This document shows positions 29,298 to 37,711 of a DNA stretch of 64,000 bases, piece after piece. Every line of letters starts with the position of its first letter. The first letter of the stretch is position 1. This stretch comes from Paeniglutamicibacter psychrophenolicus (lineage in GTDB: Bacteria > Actinomycetota > Actinomycetes > Actinomycetales > Micrococcaceae), in NCBI RefSeq assembly GCF_017876575.1, contig NZ_JAGIOE010000001.1, positions 4,320,443 to 4,384,442 of the forward strand, read 5' to 3'. Position numbers and translations under genes: made by a program. The notes beneath the pieces were generated by a model that worked only from the letters and a program-made list of their open reading frames with translations, searched no databases and was not told where the DNA came from.

Positions 29298-29787
29298 GGT
29301 GTTTCTCCTCGGTAGGGTTGTTAGTAGATAGCCTACGTTGGTTCAACGCTCGGCACAGACCAATAAATCCCCAAATCAAGACCTTTTTGGGCTTAAGAGC
29401 GCAGTTCATGGTTTTTAGGTCCCGCAACCTTGCCGATATCCGCGATTTCCCGTGCAGTGATCGGTCCGGTGCCCGCCGCTGCGCGTCCTCGCCCGCAGAC
29501 CCATGGCGTCGATCCAACCAGCGGACCAGCACCCACGCACTCGAGCCACTCCCCGGCTCCGCCTGCAGAAACGGCGAGATGGAGCCGCTCGCCCCTGCGC
29601 GGGATCGGGCGCCGAAGGGGGGCCACCGCTGTGGGCGACACCGTCAAGACCCGGGCAACGGACCGACCCGGGCCTCGCCGCACCCATGGCCCCGGCTCCG
29701 GACCGCACCGGGGCCGTGCGGCCTCCAAGTTCCCGGCCTTAACCAGACCGTTACCGTTTCCCCCCAACCAATCGCCGCCAAACCGTA
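29298..29787. other. long intergenic region between divergent genes
   Basis: About 490 bases separate the Bax inhibitor-1 start from the livH promoter. No coding potential is convincing: open frames here are GC-driven and unrelated to any family I recognise. A TAGGCT hexamer on the minus strand near 29327-29332 could be a -10 for the Bax inhibitor-1 gene. The GGCC/GGGCC-rich stretch at 29650-29740 can form hairpins. Confidence 0.4.
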
Positions 29788-29815
29788 TTGCTACACCCCT
29801 CCACGGCACTACGAT
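29788..29815 (+). promoter_or_regulatory. candidate promoter of livHMGF
   Basis: TTGCTA (29788-29793), a 16-base spacer and TACGAT (29810-29815), about 80 bases before the livH start. Confidence 0.45.
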
Positions 29816-29897
29816 GAGCACACGTGAGTGAGATGAGTCACTTCCGTGTCCGGTGCTTGTGGTTGCCGGGCCACGCCACGACGAGAGGGCTCGCACC

Positions 29898-31229
29898 GTG
29901 TTTCGTCAAGCAAACGCAGCAGTGATCCGCTGGGTGGGGGTCGCAGGGCTCATCGCCTTGTTCGCCGGATTGACCCTCGCCTCGGCGATGCCGGCACTGG
30001 CGATGCCCTCGGCAACAGCGGCCGGGCAGGTCCAGGTCCCCCTGCAGAAACAAGAGCTGACGATCCGTGGAACCCTCCGCGACGGATCGGTCCCGATCGA
30101 GGGCGTACGGATCACGGCCAGCTCAACCACGGGTTTCAGTGCGGAGGCGACGACCGACAAGAACGGTCGGTGGGTCATCGTCGTTCCCGAAAAGGGAACC
30201 TACGAGGTCTTGTTGGACGTCGCCACGCTGCCTGCGGACAAGCCCCTGAGCGAGGGGGAGGCGAACCCGCGCATCGTGGAATTCGCCACCTCGTCCAACA
30301 TGGGTGTCATTTTCAAGGTCGGTGAGAACGCGGCCGCCGTCACCAGGAGTTTCGGTTCGATCCTGGCCGAGCGGACGGTGGCCGGACTGAGCTTTGGATT
30401 GCTCCTGGCCTTGACCGCGGTCGGACTGTCGCTGGTCTTCGGAACAACGGGCCTGACCAACTTTGCCCACGGGGAAATGGTGACCTTCGGCGCCGTGGCA
30501 ACCTTCGCGCTCTCGGCCTGGGGATTCCCGCTCTGGGCCGCCCTGGTGGTTGCCGTCCTGCTGGGCGGGGCCCTGGGTTGGCTGCAGGATTGGGGACTGT
30601 GGAAACCCCTGCGGCACCGCGGTTCGGCACTGGTCCCCATGATGATCGTCTCGATCGGGCTCGCCCTGGCCATGCGCTACATCATCCTGTTCTTCTTCGG
30701 CGGCACCACCGAACAACTGCCCTCGGCGCAAAGCCCGATCCTGGACGTGCTGGGGGTTTCGATCTCGCGAAACACGCTCGTCTCGCTGGCGGTCTCGCTG
30801 GTGGTGATCATCGTGGTGGCATTGCTGCTGCTCAAGACCCGGTTCGGCAAGGCAACCCGCGCCGTGGCCGACAACCCCGCGCTCGCCGCGGCCTCCGGAA
30901 TCGATGTGGACCGTGTGATCCGCATGGTGTGGGTGGTCGGCAGCATGCTTGCCGCACTCGGCGGAATCCTGTGGGCCTACTACCGGCCCGGTGTCGCCTT
31001 CAACATGGGCCAGCAGATCCTGCTGATGATCTTCGCCGGGGTGACCCTGGGCGGGCTCGGCACGGTGTTCGGGGCGCTCATCGGTTCGGTGCTGGTCGGT
31101 CTCATGGTGGAGATTTCGACGATCTGGCTGGAGGCCGACCTGAAATACGTCGGTGCACTGGCGGTCATGATCCTCGTGCTCCTGTTCAAGCCGCAGGGCC
31201 TGCTGGGCCGCCGCGAGCGCGTGGGCTAG
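29898..31229 (+). CDS. livH: branched-chain amino acid-type ABC permease LivH with extracellular N-terminal domain
   Basis: One of two channel subunits of a HAAT/LIV-I ABC importer. The 443-residue protein is about 150 residues longer than classical LivH. It begins with a signal-like helix (GVAGLIALFAGLTLASAMPALA, about residues 14-35). An Ig-like carboxypeptidase-regulatory-type domain follows (LTIRGTLRDGSVPIEGVRI to EVLLDVATL, about 50-112). The permease core starts near residue 165 with SFGLLLALTAVGLSLVFGTTGLTNFAHGE, the LivH signature. The start is GTG 29898 with GAGAGG upstream; TTG 29853 is an alternative. Substrate is not determinable (amino acids, urea or short amides). Confidence 0.88.
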   Translation: MFRQANAAVIRWVGVAGLIALFAGLTLASAMPALAMPSATAAGQVQVPLQKQELTIRGTLRDGSVPIEGVRITASSTTGFSAEATTDKNGRWVIVVPEKGTYEVLLDVATLPADKPLSEGEANPRIVEFATSSNMGVIFKVGENAAAVTRSFGSILAERTVAGLSFGLLLALTAVGLSLVFGTTGLTNFAHGEMVTFGAVATFALSAWGFPLWAALVVAVLLGGALGWLQDWGLWKPLRHRGSALVPMMIVSIGLALAMRYIILFFFGGTTEQLPSAQSPILDVLGVSISRNTLVSLAVSLVVIIVVALLLLKTRFGKATRAVADNPALAAASGIDVDRVIRMVWVVGSMLAALGGILWAYYRPGVAFNMGQQILLMIFAGVTLGGLGTVFGALIGSVLVGLMVEISTIWLEADLKYVGALAVMILVLLFKPQGLLGRRERVG

Positions 31230-31245
31230 GGGAAAGGAACCAATC

Positions 31246-32226
31246 ATGGACTTCGCAGCGATCTTCACCAATGCCTTGACGGAAATCGTCAGCCCGATCA
31301 CCGCCTCCTATGCGCTCGCCGCGCTGGGACTGGCCGTGCACTTCGGCTACGCGGGGCTGCTGAACTTCGGCCAGGCCGGATTCATGGCCGTGGGCGCCTA
31401 CGGCTTCTCCATCTCAACGCTCACCTTTGGCGCGCCCCTGCCCGTGGCGTTGCTGACGGCGCTGGTTGCCTCGGTCCTGTTCGCGTTGCTCCTGGGCATT
31501 CCCACGTTGCGCCTGCGCGCGGACTACCTGGCCATCGTCACGATCGCCGCGGCCGAGATCGTCCGCTACATCGTCACCACCAATTCCCTGACCAACGTCA
31601 CCGGATCGGCCAACGGCCTGGCCACCTTCGAGCGCGGCTTCTACGCGTTGAACCCCTTCCCTCCCGGCGACTACCCGGTGGGTCCGCTGAACTTCAATGA
31701 CCGCAGCCTGTGGGTGACCATTGTTGCCTGGTGCATCGTGCTGCTCTGTGCCGCGATCGTGTGGGCGCTGATGCGCAGCCCGTGGGGCCGGGTGCTCAAG
31801 GGAATCCGCGAGGACGAGAACGCCGTGCTCTCGCTGGGCAAGAACGTCTTCGTCTACAAGATGGAGGCGCTGGTCATCGGCGGCCTGTTCGGCTCGCTGG
31901 CCGGGATCCTGTTCACCTTGCCCACCGGCGCGGTGCAGCCGGCCAACTACGGCTCGGAGCTGACGTTCTTCCTGTGGACGGCGTTGCTGCTCGGTGGCAT
32001 GGCCACGGTCTTCGGCTCGGTGCTCGGAGCCATGATCTTCTGGGTGGTGCTCTCGCTGACCCAGGGCATCTTGCTGGGGCTCATCGAGGCCGGGTACATC
32101 ACCTTCCTCTCCAGCGCCCAGGCCGGCCAGCTGCGCTACATCCTGGTGGGTGTGGCCCTGATGCTGCTGATGATTTTCCGCCCGCAAGGAATCATGGGCA
32201 ACAAGAAGGAGCTCGCTTTCTCATGA
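31246..32226 (+). CDS. livM: branched-chain amino acid-type ABC permease LivM
   Basis: The second channel subunit of the importer, 326 residues. The N-terminal FGYAGLLNFGQAGFMAVGAYG motif and the cytoplasmic EAA-like loop MRSPWGRVLKGIREDENAVLSLGKNVFVYK are diagnostic. About nine helices are visible. It starts 16 bp after livH with a GGGGAAAGGAA upstream and overlaps livG by four bases (ATGA), showing translational coupling. Confidence 0.93.
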   Translation: MDFAAIFTNALTEIVSPITASYALAALGLAVHFGYAGLLNFGQAGFMAVGAYGFSISTLTFGAPLPVALLTALVASVLFALLLGIPTLRLRADYLAIVTIAAAEIVRYIVTTNSLTNVTGSANGLATFERGFYALNPFPPGDYPVGPLNFNDRSLWVTIVAWCIVLLCAAIVWALMRSPWGRVLKGIREDENAVLSLGKNVFVYKMEALVIGGLFGSLAGILFTLPTGAVQPANYGSELTFFLWTALLLGGMATVFGSVLGAMIFWVVLSLTQGILLGLIEAGYITFLSSAQAGQLRYILVGVALMLLMIFRPQGIMGNKKELAFS

Positions 32227-33251
32227 GTGACGCACAACGAATTCCGCCAGGGTCCGCCACCGGCCAGGACCCGGACACCTCCCCGTTCAACGACACCGGT
32301 CCCATTGCCGTGGGGCCGGCCGCACCCGGTTGCAAGAAGCGCGACCCCATCATCGTCGCCGAGGGCGTGCGCCGCTCGTTCGGTGCACTCAAGGCGGTGG
32401 ACGTGGACCATGTTGAAATTCCGCGGCACAAGATCACCGCGCTCATCGGCCCCAACGGTGCGGGCAAGACGACGTTCTTCAACCTGCTCACCGGTTTCGA
32501 CACCCCCGATTCCGGGTCATGGACATTCGACGGGAACAACCTTGCCGGGATCCGCCCCCACCGGGTGGCTCGCCTGGGCATGGTGCGAACCTTCCAGCTC
32601 ACCAAGGTCATGGGCAAGCTCACCGTCATCGAGAACATGCGCCTCGGCGGCGCCGACCAGCCCGGCGAAGCCCTGTGGCGGGCCATGTTTCCGTGGCTGT
32701 GGCGCGCGCGCGAGACCGAGCTCACCCGCACCGCCGATTCGCTGCTGGCCATGTTCAAGCTGGCCGAGAAACGCGAAGACTATGCCGCATCGCTTTCCGG
32801 AGGCCAGCGCAAGCTGCTGGAAATGGCCCGGGCGCTGATGGCCGAACCAAGGCTCATCATGCTCGACGAGCCCATGGCCGGGGTCAACCCGGCCCTGACC
32901 CAATCCCTGCTCGACCACATCAAGAACCTCAAGTCCACCGGGACCACGGTGCTTTTCGTGGAACACGACATGCACGTGGTCCGCCACATCGCCGACTGGG
33001 TCATTGTGATGGCCGAGGGACGCGTGGTGGCGGAGGGACCGCCCAAGGAAGTGATGCAGGACCAGGCCGTCATCGACGCGTACCTGGGGGCCCACCACGA
33101 TGTCGATCTGGGTGCACCCGAAGGCATCGCCCTCCTGGAAGACGTCTTGAGCGAGGATGCCGAATCCGTTGTCGGCACGGAAGACGCCGGAGAACTCCTG
33201 ACGGTGCATGAGGAGCCGGACACCCAGGATCCCTACGGGAGGCAGCCATGA
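32223..33251 (+). CDS. livG: branched-chain amino acid-type ABC ATPase LivG
   Basis: An ATP-hydrolysing subunit, 342 residues, longer than the usual 255-260. After a 40-residue polar lead come Walker A (GPNGAGKTT), the ABC signature (LSGGQRKLLE), Walker B (LIMLDEP) and the H-loop (FVEHDMH). The last 60 residues are an acidic extension (SEDAESVVGTEDAGELLTVH) with no known domain. It overlaps both neighbours by four bases. Confidence 0.93.
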   Translation: MSDAQRIPPGSATGQDPDTSPFNDTGPIAVGPAAPGCKKRDPIIVAEGVRRSFGALKAVDVDHVEIPRHKITALIGPNGAGKTTFFNLLTGFDTPDSGSWTFDGNNLAGIRPHRVARLGMVRTFQLTKVMGKLTVIENMRLGGADQPGEALWRAMFPWLWRARETELTRTADSLLAMFKLAEKREDYAASLSGGQRKLLEMARALMAEPRLIMLDEPMAGVNPALTQSLLDHIKNLKSTGTTVLFVEHDMHVVRHIADWVIVMAEGRVVAEGPPKEVMQDQAVIDAYLGAHHDVDLGAPEGIALLEDVLSEDAESVVGTEDAGELLTVHEEPDTQDPYGRQP

Positions 33252-34033
33252 GCACCGAAGCGGAAGTCGCCGTCGTCAGCGTCACCGACCTGGTCGCCGG
33301 TTACCTGCCCGGGGTCAACATCCTCAACGGCTGCAACCTCGAGGCACGCCAGGGTGAACTGATCGGCATCATCGGTCCCAACGGGGCCGGCAAGTCGACA
33401 CTGCTCAAGGCGATGTTCGGGCTGGTGAAGGTCCATTCGGGGCGCGTGGTCGTCCATGGGGCAGACCTGACCGGGCTCAAGGCCAACAAGCTGGTCTCCC
33501 GCGGGCTGGGATTCGTGCCGCAGACCAACAACGTGTTCCCGGCGCTGAGCATCCAGGAAAACATGGAGATGGGCATTTTCCAGCGCCCCAAGGACTTTGC
33601 CAAGCGCTTCGAGTTCGTCACCTCGCTCTTTCCGGAGTTGGGCAAGCGCCGCAACCAGCGCGCCGGTTCCCTCTCCGGCGGCGAGCGGCAAATGGTGGCC
33701 ATGGGCAGGGCGCTGATGATGGAACCTGCGGTGCTGCTGCTCGACGAGCCTTCGGCGGGCCTCTCCCCCGTGAGGCAGGACGAGACCTTCCTGCGGGTCC
33801 ACGAGATCAACAGGGCCGGCGTGTGCGTCATCATGGTCGAGCAGAATGCCAGGCGGTGCCTGCAGATCTGTGACCGCGCCTACGTCCTTGACCAGGGCCG
33901 CGACGCACACACGGGCACCGGGCGCGAATTGCTCAACGACCCCAAGGTCATCCAGCTCTATCTGGGCAACCTGGCCGAGACCGTGGAACGCGAGGAGTCC
34001 GAAGGCGGCACGCCGCCGCCCGCATCTCTTTAG
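33248..34033 (+). CDS. livF: branched-chain amino acid-type ABC ATPase LivF
   Basis: The second ATPase of the importer, 261 residues. Walker A (GPNGAGKST), signature (LSGGERQMVAMGRAL), Walker B (VLLLDEP) and the LivF-type VPQTNNVFPALSIQENMEMG are all intact. It overlaps livG by ATGA and is the last gene of the livHMGF operon. Confidence 0.94.
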   Translation: MSTEAEVAVVSVTDLVAGYLPGVNILNGCNLEARQGELIGIIGPNGAGKSTLLKAMFGLVKVHSGRVVVHGADLTGLKANKLVSRGLGFVPQTNNVFPALSIQENMEMGIFQRPKDFAKRFEFVTSLFPELGKRRNQRAGSLSGGERQMVAMGRALMMEPAVLLLDEPSAGLSPVRQDETFLRVHEINRAGVCVIMVEQNARRCLQICDRAYVLDQGRDAHTGTGRELLNDPKVIQLYLGNLAETVEREESEGGTPPPASL

Positions 34034-34055
34034 CAATGCCACGGCCCGCGCCGGG

Positions 34056-34106
34056 CACAAGAAGAGGCCGAACCGACGTCCTGTCGGTTCGGCCTTTCCT
34101 CTTGTG
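34056..34106. terminator. bidirectional terminator between livF and livK
   Basis: A long dyad, GAGGCCGAACCGAC (34063-34076) with GTCGGTTCGGCC (34083-34094), extended by CACAAG/CTTGTG at its outer ends. The T-rich TTTCCTCTT on one strand and AAGAAG on the other fit use by both convergent transcripts. Confidence 0.85.
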
Positions 34107-34130
34107 CCTGCCGAGGTATTCGGTTGCCGC

Positions 34131-35405
34131 CTAGACGGCCCCGGCCTCCTCACGCAGTGGCTTTGGCACGTTGTTGCCGTCGTACTGGTAGACGCCCATG
34201 ATGCCCTCGGTGATGTCGCCATTCTCGTCCCAGGTCACCGGACCGGCAATGCCGTCGTAGTCGATGTCCTTGCCCTCGTCGAGCAATTTCTTGCACGAGG
34301 CGAAGTCCCCGCACTTCTCACCGTCGCGCGAGACCCCCTGCAGCTGGGCCGCAATGGCCGCGCCGTCATGGGACTTGGCCACGGTGGAGGCCAGCGCGAT
34401 CAGCGTGGTGGCATCGTAGGATTCGGCCGCGTAGTTCCAGTCCTTGAGCGAATCATTGACCGCTTCCAGCCGCTTCTTGAAATCGGTCTTCGCGAAGGAT
34501 CCCGGCTGGGTGCCCATGGCGCCTTCGAGGGTCCCCTTATCGAAGTCCTTCTTGTAGTCGAGGATGTTGCCGTCCACGAAGTACATGGTGGTGGGGTCAA
34601 CGCCCTTCTGGATCAGCAGCGGGATGATGGAACGAGCCTGGTCGAAGCTCAGGATCGCAATGGCATCGGGCTTTGCCGCAACGACCTCGTCGACCTGGGA
34701 CGAAAATTGCGAGTCCCCCTCGTTGAACATCGATTCGACGACGATTTCGCCGTTTGCCGCCTCGACCGCCATCCGGATGTTCTTGGCGAGCCCGGTGCCG
34801 TATGCGTCGTTGAGCACGATCATGCCCACCGTCGCGGCACCCTGGCCGACCATGACGTTGCCCAGGATCCTGCCCTGCATGACATCCGATGGAGCCGTGC
34901 GCCAATACAGGCCCTTGTCGTCCCACGTGCTGAAGTCCGGGGAGGTGTTGGCCGGGGACATCATGAGTGTGCCGGCACCGGTGATCTGGTTGATCACGGT
35001 CTTGGTGACGCCCGAAGAAGCGGCGCCAATGATTGCCGAGACGTTTTGACCGAGCATTTCGGTGCTCGATTGCGTGGCGATATTGGTCGTGGTGTCGCCC
35101 GAGTCGCGGTGCATGACCGTGACGTCCTCGCCGTTCACGCCGCCTGCTTCATTGATTTCCTTGATTGCCAGGTCGACCCCGGCGGTCATGGGTGGACCGA
35201 AGAAGGAAAGGTTTCCCGTGCTCGGAAGCAGCGTTCCAACCTTAAGCGGGCCTTCGGCCACCGGTGCGGAACCCGTTGCCGTTGGCGAGGCGCTGGGTTC
35301 GTTGCCGCCTCCTCCGGCGCATGCCGTGGCGGTCAGGGCAAGTGCGGCCCCGACGGCCAGGAAACGGCCCCCTCGAGTAAAACGCGATCGTGGTGGAGCG
35401 ATCAT
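34131..35405 (-). CDS. livK: substrate-binding lipoprotein of the LIV-I-type importer
   Basis: A periplasmic-binding-protein type I (Peripla_BP_6) lipoprotein, 424 residues, that captures the solute for LivHMGF outside the membrane. The signal peptide ends in the lipobox LTATAC (Cys about residue 30), followed by a Gly/Ser/Thr linker. The mature domain starts LKVGTLLPSTGNLSFFGPPM. Ligand-site segments AAIKEINEAGGVNG-like and IIGAASSGVT are present. The AGGGG Shine-Dalgarno overlaps the in-frame TTG at 35420, so ATG 35405 is the better start. It is encoded opposite livHMGF, convergent and not within that operon. Confidence 0.93.
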   Translation of the reverse strand: MIAPPRSRFTRGGRFLAVGAALALTATACAGGGGNEPSASPTATGSAPVAEGPLKVGTLLPSTGNLSFFGPPMTAGVDLAIKEINEAGGVNGEDVTVMHRDSGDTTTNIATQSSTEMLGQNVSAIIGAASSGVTKTVINQITGAGTLMMSPANTSPDFSTWDDKGLYWRTAPSDVMQGRILGNVMVGQGAATVGMIVLNDAYGTGLAKNIRMAVEAANGEIVVESMFNEGDSQFSSQVDEVVAAKPDAIAILSFDQARSIIPLLIQKGVDPTTMYFVDGNILDYKKDFDKGTLEGAMGTQPGSFAKTDFKKRLEAVNDSLKDWNYAAESYDATTLIALASTVAKSHDGAAIAAQLQGVSRDGEKCGDFASCKKLLDEGKDIDYDGIAGPVTWDENGDITEGIMGVYQYDGNNVPKPLREEAGAV

Positions 35406-35951
35406 GTTGATTCCCCTCAAAAGTATGCCCGCTAGGCTGTGGCCCGATGGGCGGCCAAGGCACCTCGGCTACTTAGGAACGTAACCCAAAAAACCCGAGA
35501 ATATAAGGAGTAATTGATTACAGCCAGATAACGGCGGCCCTCGGTTTTCAACGAGAGATCGATCTGTCCACGGCGGACCCGTGAGGCATGGAGCTCCCCC
35601 GGCGTCGACCGTGCCGCGACCCCTGCAAAACGGCTTCCGCGGATCAAGGGTTGTGGTGGAACAAACCAGGCGAACACCTCCTGCCAGCGCTGTGGCATTC
35701 CGCGCTGATTTCACCCCCTGCCCACCGTGGGGAACAGGCATTCAATCTGTTCGCGAACGTCATTGCAGCACTCGGCCACCGTTCGGGTCGTGACATTGCA
35801 TGTATCCGCGTCGGGATGTTCTGGAGGGCACCGAACTCGTTGATACTTCATCGTCCGCAGAAACTACGTGGGGAGCTGCCTAGCAACCCGCAGTCGTGAA
35901 GTTCCATTTCCAACCGTGGGCAAAATGTGCTCGAAGTGCGCACGCAAGCAA
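35406..35951. other. gene-free stretch upstream of livK
   Basis: About 545 bases with no convincing gene. A plus-strand open frame at 35588-35899 (ending with HRPQKLRGELPSNPQS) looks partly protein-like but matches nothing I know. The AT-rich block at 35475-35525 (with TATATT on the minus strand near 35500) probably carries the livK promoter. Confidence 0.4.
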
Positions 35952-35953
35952 CG

Positions 35954-35995
35954 AAAAGGCCCCTGCTTCCCTGTAAACAAAGGGAAGCAGAGGCC
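35954..35995 (-). terminator. terminator of tRNA-Leu
   Basis: A 15-bp stem with one mismatch (35958-35972 with 35981-35995) is followed on the minus strand by TTTTCG. Confidence 0.85.
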
Positions 35996-36002
35996 ATTTA
36001 TT

Positions 36003-36087
36003 TGGTACCCCCAGTGGGACTCGAACCCACAATCCTTTCGGCAGCTGATTTTAAGTCAGCCGTGTATACCAGTTCCACCATGGGGGC
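36003..36087 (-). tRNA. tRNA-Leu (anticodon TAA)
   Basis: 85 bases including an encoded CCA. The acceptor stem is GCCCCCA with TGGGGGT (a terminal G-U pair). The anticodon arm GCTGACTTAAAATCAGC carries TAA in its loop. A long variable arm, as in class II tRNAs, separates it from the T arm (GTGGGTTCGAGTCCCAC). It reads UUA/UUG leucine codons, rare in this GC-rich genome. Confidence 0.95.
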
Positions 36088-36175
36088 CTACCCGACCAAG
36101 CGTACAAGAACGTTCCCCGTCTGGGGAAACGAAGCACGTGCCTGGCATGGGAAGGGGCGATGTCACCGTCGTACG

Positions 36176-36218
36176 CGGATCCCGGGCCGTGGGCCTATCA
36201 CTTTTGGCCCGGGATCCG
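36176..36218. terminator. hairpin downstream of ndh
   Basis: A 13-bp perfect stem (36176-36188 with 36206-36218) closes a 17-base loop. There is no U-tract on the minus strand, so termination is inferred from position past the ndh stop. Confidence 0.55.
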
Positions 36219-36249
36219 TGGCACGGTGCCACCGCCCCGCTGGTTGCCG

Positions 36250-37623
36250 TTAGGCGCGCGGCTTCGGGGTTGCTGCCTCAACGAAGGTGGAGCGCGGGTT
36301 TTCGAGGTTGTTCAGCTGCAGGGTGTCGCGGGTGAAGAAGATCGCCACCATCCAGTCGCCCAGGACGCGGAACTTGCGCTCGAAGGTCGGCATGGCCATG
36401 CCGTGGTAGCCACGGTGTGCCATCCAGGCCGGCCAGCCCTTGAGCTTGACGCCCATGACCTTGGCGACGCCCTTGTTCGCACCGAAACCGGCAACCGCGC
36501 CGAGGTTCTTGTGCTTGTAGTTCTTGACCTGGCCCACGCCGTAGCGGGTGGAGTACAGGTTGTGTGCCAGCAACTTGGCCTGGCGAACTGCGTGCTGTGC
36601 GTTCGGCACACAGGTGCCATCCGGCAGGCCGCCGGTCACGTCGGGCACTGCGGACACGTCGCCGGCTGCCCAGGCGCCCTCGATGGCAACGCCGTCTTCG
36701 CCGGTGATGCGCAGGTCGGTACCGGTCCGGACGCGACCGCGGGGCTCGATGGGGAAGTCGGTGGAGCGAACCATCGGGTTGGCCATGACGCCGGCGGTCC
36801 AGATCAGCGTGTCGGACTCGAAGGTCTCGGCAGCGGACTTGTCCGGCATGTTGATCAGGGCCAGCTTGCCCTCGGTGGCGTCGGCCAGCGAGGTGTTCAG
36901 CAGGACCTCGATGCCGCGGCTGCGCAGGTGGTCGACAACCCACAGCGCCTGGTCCTCGGTGACCTCGGGCATGATGCGGCCCATGGCCTCGACAAGCACG
37001 AAGCGCAGCTCGTCCTTGCCGATGCGGCCGTTGAGGGCTGCGGCGTGGCGGGCCATGTCCTCGATCTCGGCGATGGTCTCGATGCCGGCGAAGCCGCCAC
37101 CGACCACGACGAAGCTCAGGGCGCGCTTGCGCTCGGAGGCGTCGGTCATCAAGGAAGCCGATTCGATGCGCTCAAGGATCCTGTTGCGCAGGGCAACGGC
37201 TTCCTCGATGGACTTCAGGCCGATGCCCTCATCTGCAAGGCCCGGGATCGGGAAGGTGCGGGTGACCGCGCCGGCGGCCAGGACCACGTCGCGGTACTCG
37301 AGCTCGAACGGCTCGCCGACAACCGGCACGATGACGGCCTTGTTGTTCTTGTGGTCGATGGCCGAGACGCGGCCATTGATCAGTTCGGCGTGCTTGAGGT
37401 GCTGGCGGTGCGACACCACGACGTGGCGCGGCTCGATCTGGCCACCTGCCACCTCGGGGAGGAACGGCTGGTAGGTCATGTACGGCAGCGGGTCCACGAC
37501 GGTGACGATGCCGCCGTGGTCCTTGACCTTCTTCTGCAGCTTCATTGCGACGTAAAGTCCAACGTAGCCGCCGCCAACTACAAGAATGCGCGGGCGATCG
37601 GAAAATTGTTCAGTGATAGGCAT
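36250..37623 (-). CDS. ndh: type II NADH dehydrogenase (NDH-2)
   Basis: A single-subunit, non-proton-pumping NADH:menaquinone oxidoreductase bound to the inner face of the membrane. The 457-residue protein has two Rossmann motifs: RILVVGGGYVGLYVAMKL for FAD at the N terminus (about residues 12-29) and FVVVGGGFAGIETIAEIE for NADH (about 170-187). The FAD C-terminal AAGDVSAVPDV motif is also clear, and LPYMTYQPFLPEVAGG is typical of NDH-2. The C-terminal 50 residues are the amphipathic membrane-binding part. The start is ATG 37623, 6 bases after a TATGAT box (leaderless). The upstream frame to 37773 overlaps the promoter. Confidence 0.94.
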   Translation of the reverse strand: MPITEQFSDRPRILVVGGGYVGLYVAMKLQKKVKDHGGIVTVVDPLPYMTYQPFLPEVAGGQIEPRHVVVSHRQHLKHAELINGRVSAIDHKNNKAVIVPVVGEPFELEYRDVVLAAGAVTRTFPIPGLADEGIGLKSIEEAVALRNRILERIESASLMTDASERKRALSFVVVGGGFAGIETIAEIEDMARHAAALNGRIGKDELRFVLVEAMGRIMPEVTEDQALWVVDHLRSRGIEVLLNTSLADATEGKLALINMPDKSAAETFESDTLIWTAGVMANPMVRSTDFPIEPRGRVRTGTDLRITGEDGVAIEGAWAAGDVSAVPDVTGGLPDGTCVPNAQHAVRQAKLLAHNLYSTRYGVGQVKNYKHKNLGAVAGFGANKGVAKVMGVKLKGWPAWMAHRGYHGMAMPTFERKFRVLGDWMVAIFFTRDTLQLNNLENPRSTFVEAATPKPRA

Positions 37624-37669
37624 GTACCCATCATATCCCCAAAAACACCCTTTGTGAAAGTCTTCACTA
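37624..37669 (-). promoter_or_regulatory. ndh promoter with a Rex-like operator
   Basis: On the minus strand TTCACA (37653-37658), a 17-base spacer and TATGAT (37630-37635) end 6 bases before ATG 37623. Overlapping the -35, the plus strand reads TTGTGAA-AGTC-TTCACTA (37652-37669), 13 of 14 matches to the Rex consensus TTGTGAA-N4-TTCACAA. Rex represses NADH-oxidising respiratory genes, including ndh in Bacillus, at low NADH/NAD+. Confidence 0.75.
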
Positions 37670-37711
37670 ATACATCGGGAGGTGGCAAACACCACTCTTC
37701 GGACCGCCCCG

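Noticed and set aside
34056-34106. The livF/livK dyad as a regulatory operator
   Set aside because: It lies between convergent stop codons with terminator-like arms; termination explains it fully.
35588-35899. 103-codon plus-strand frame upstream of livK
   Set aside because: No match, no convincing start signal, and GC pattern not clearly coding.
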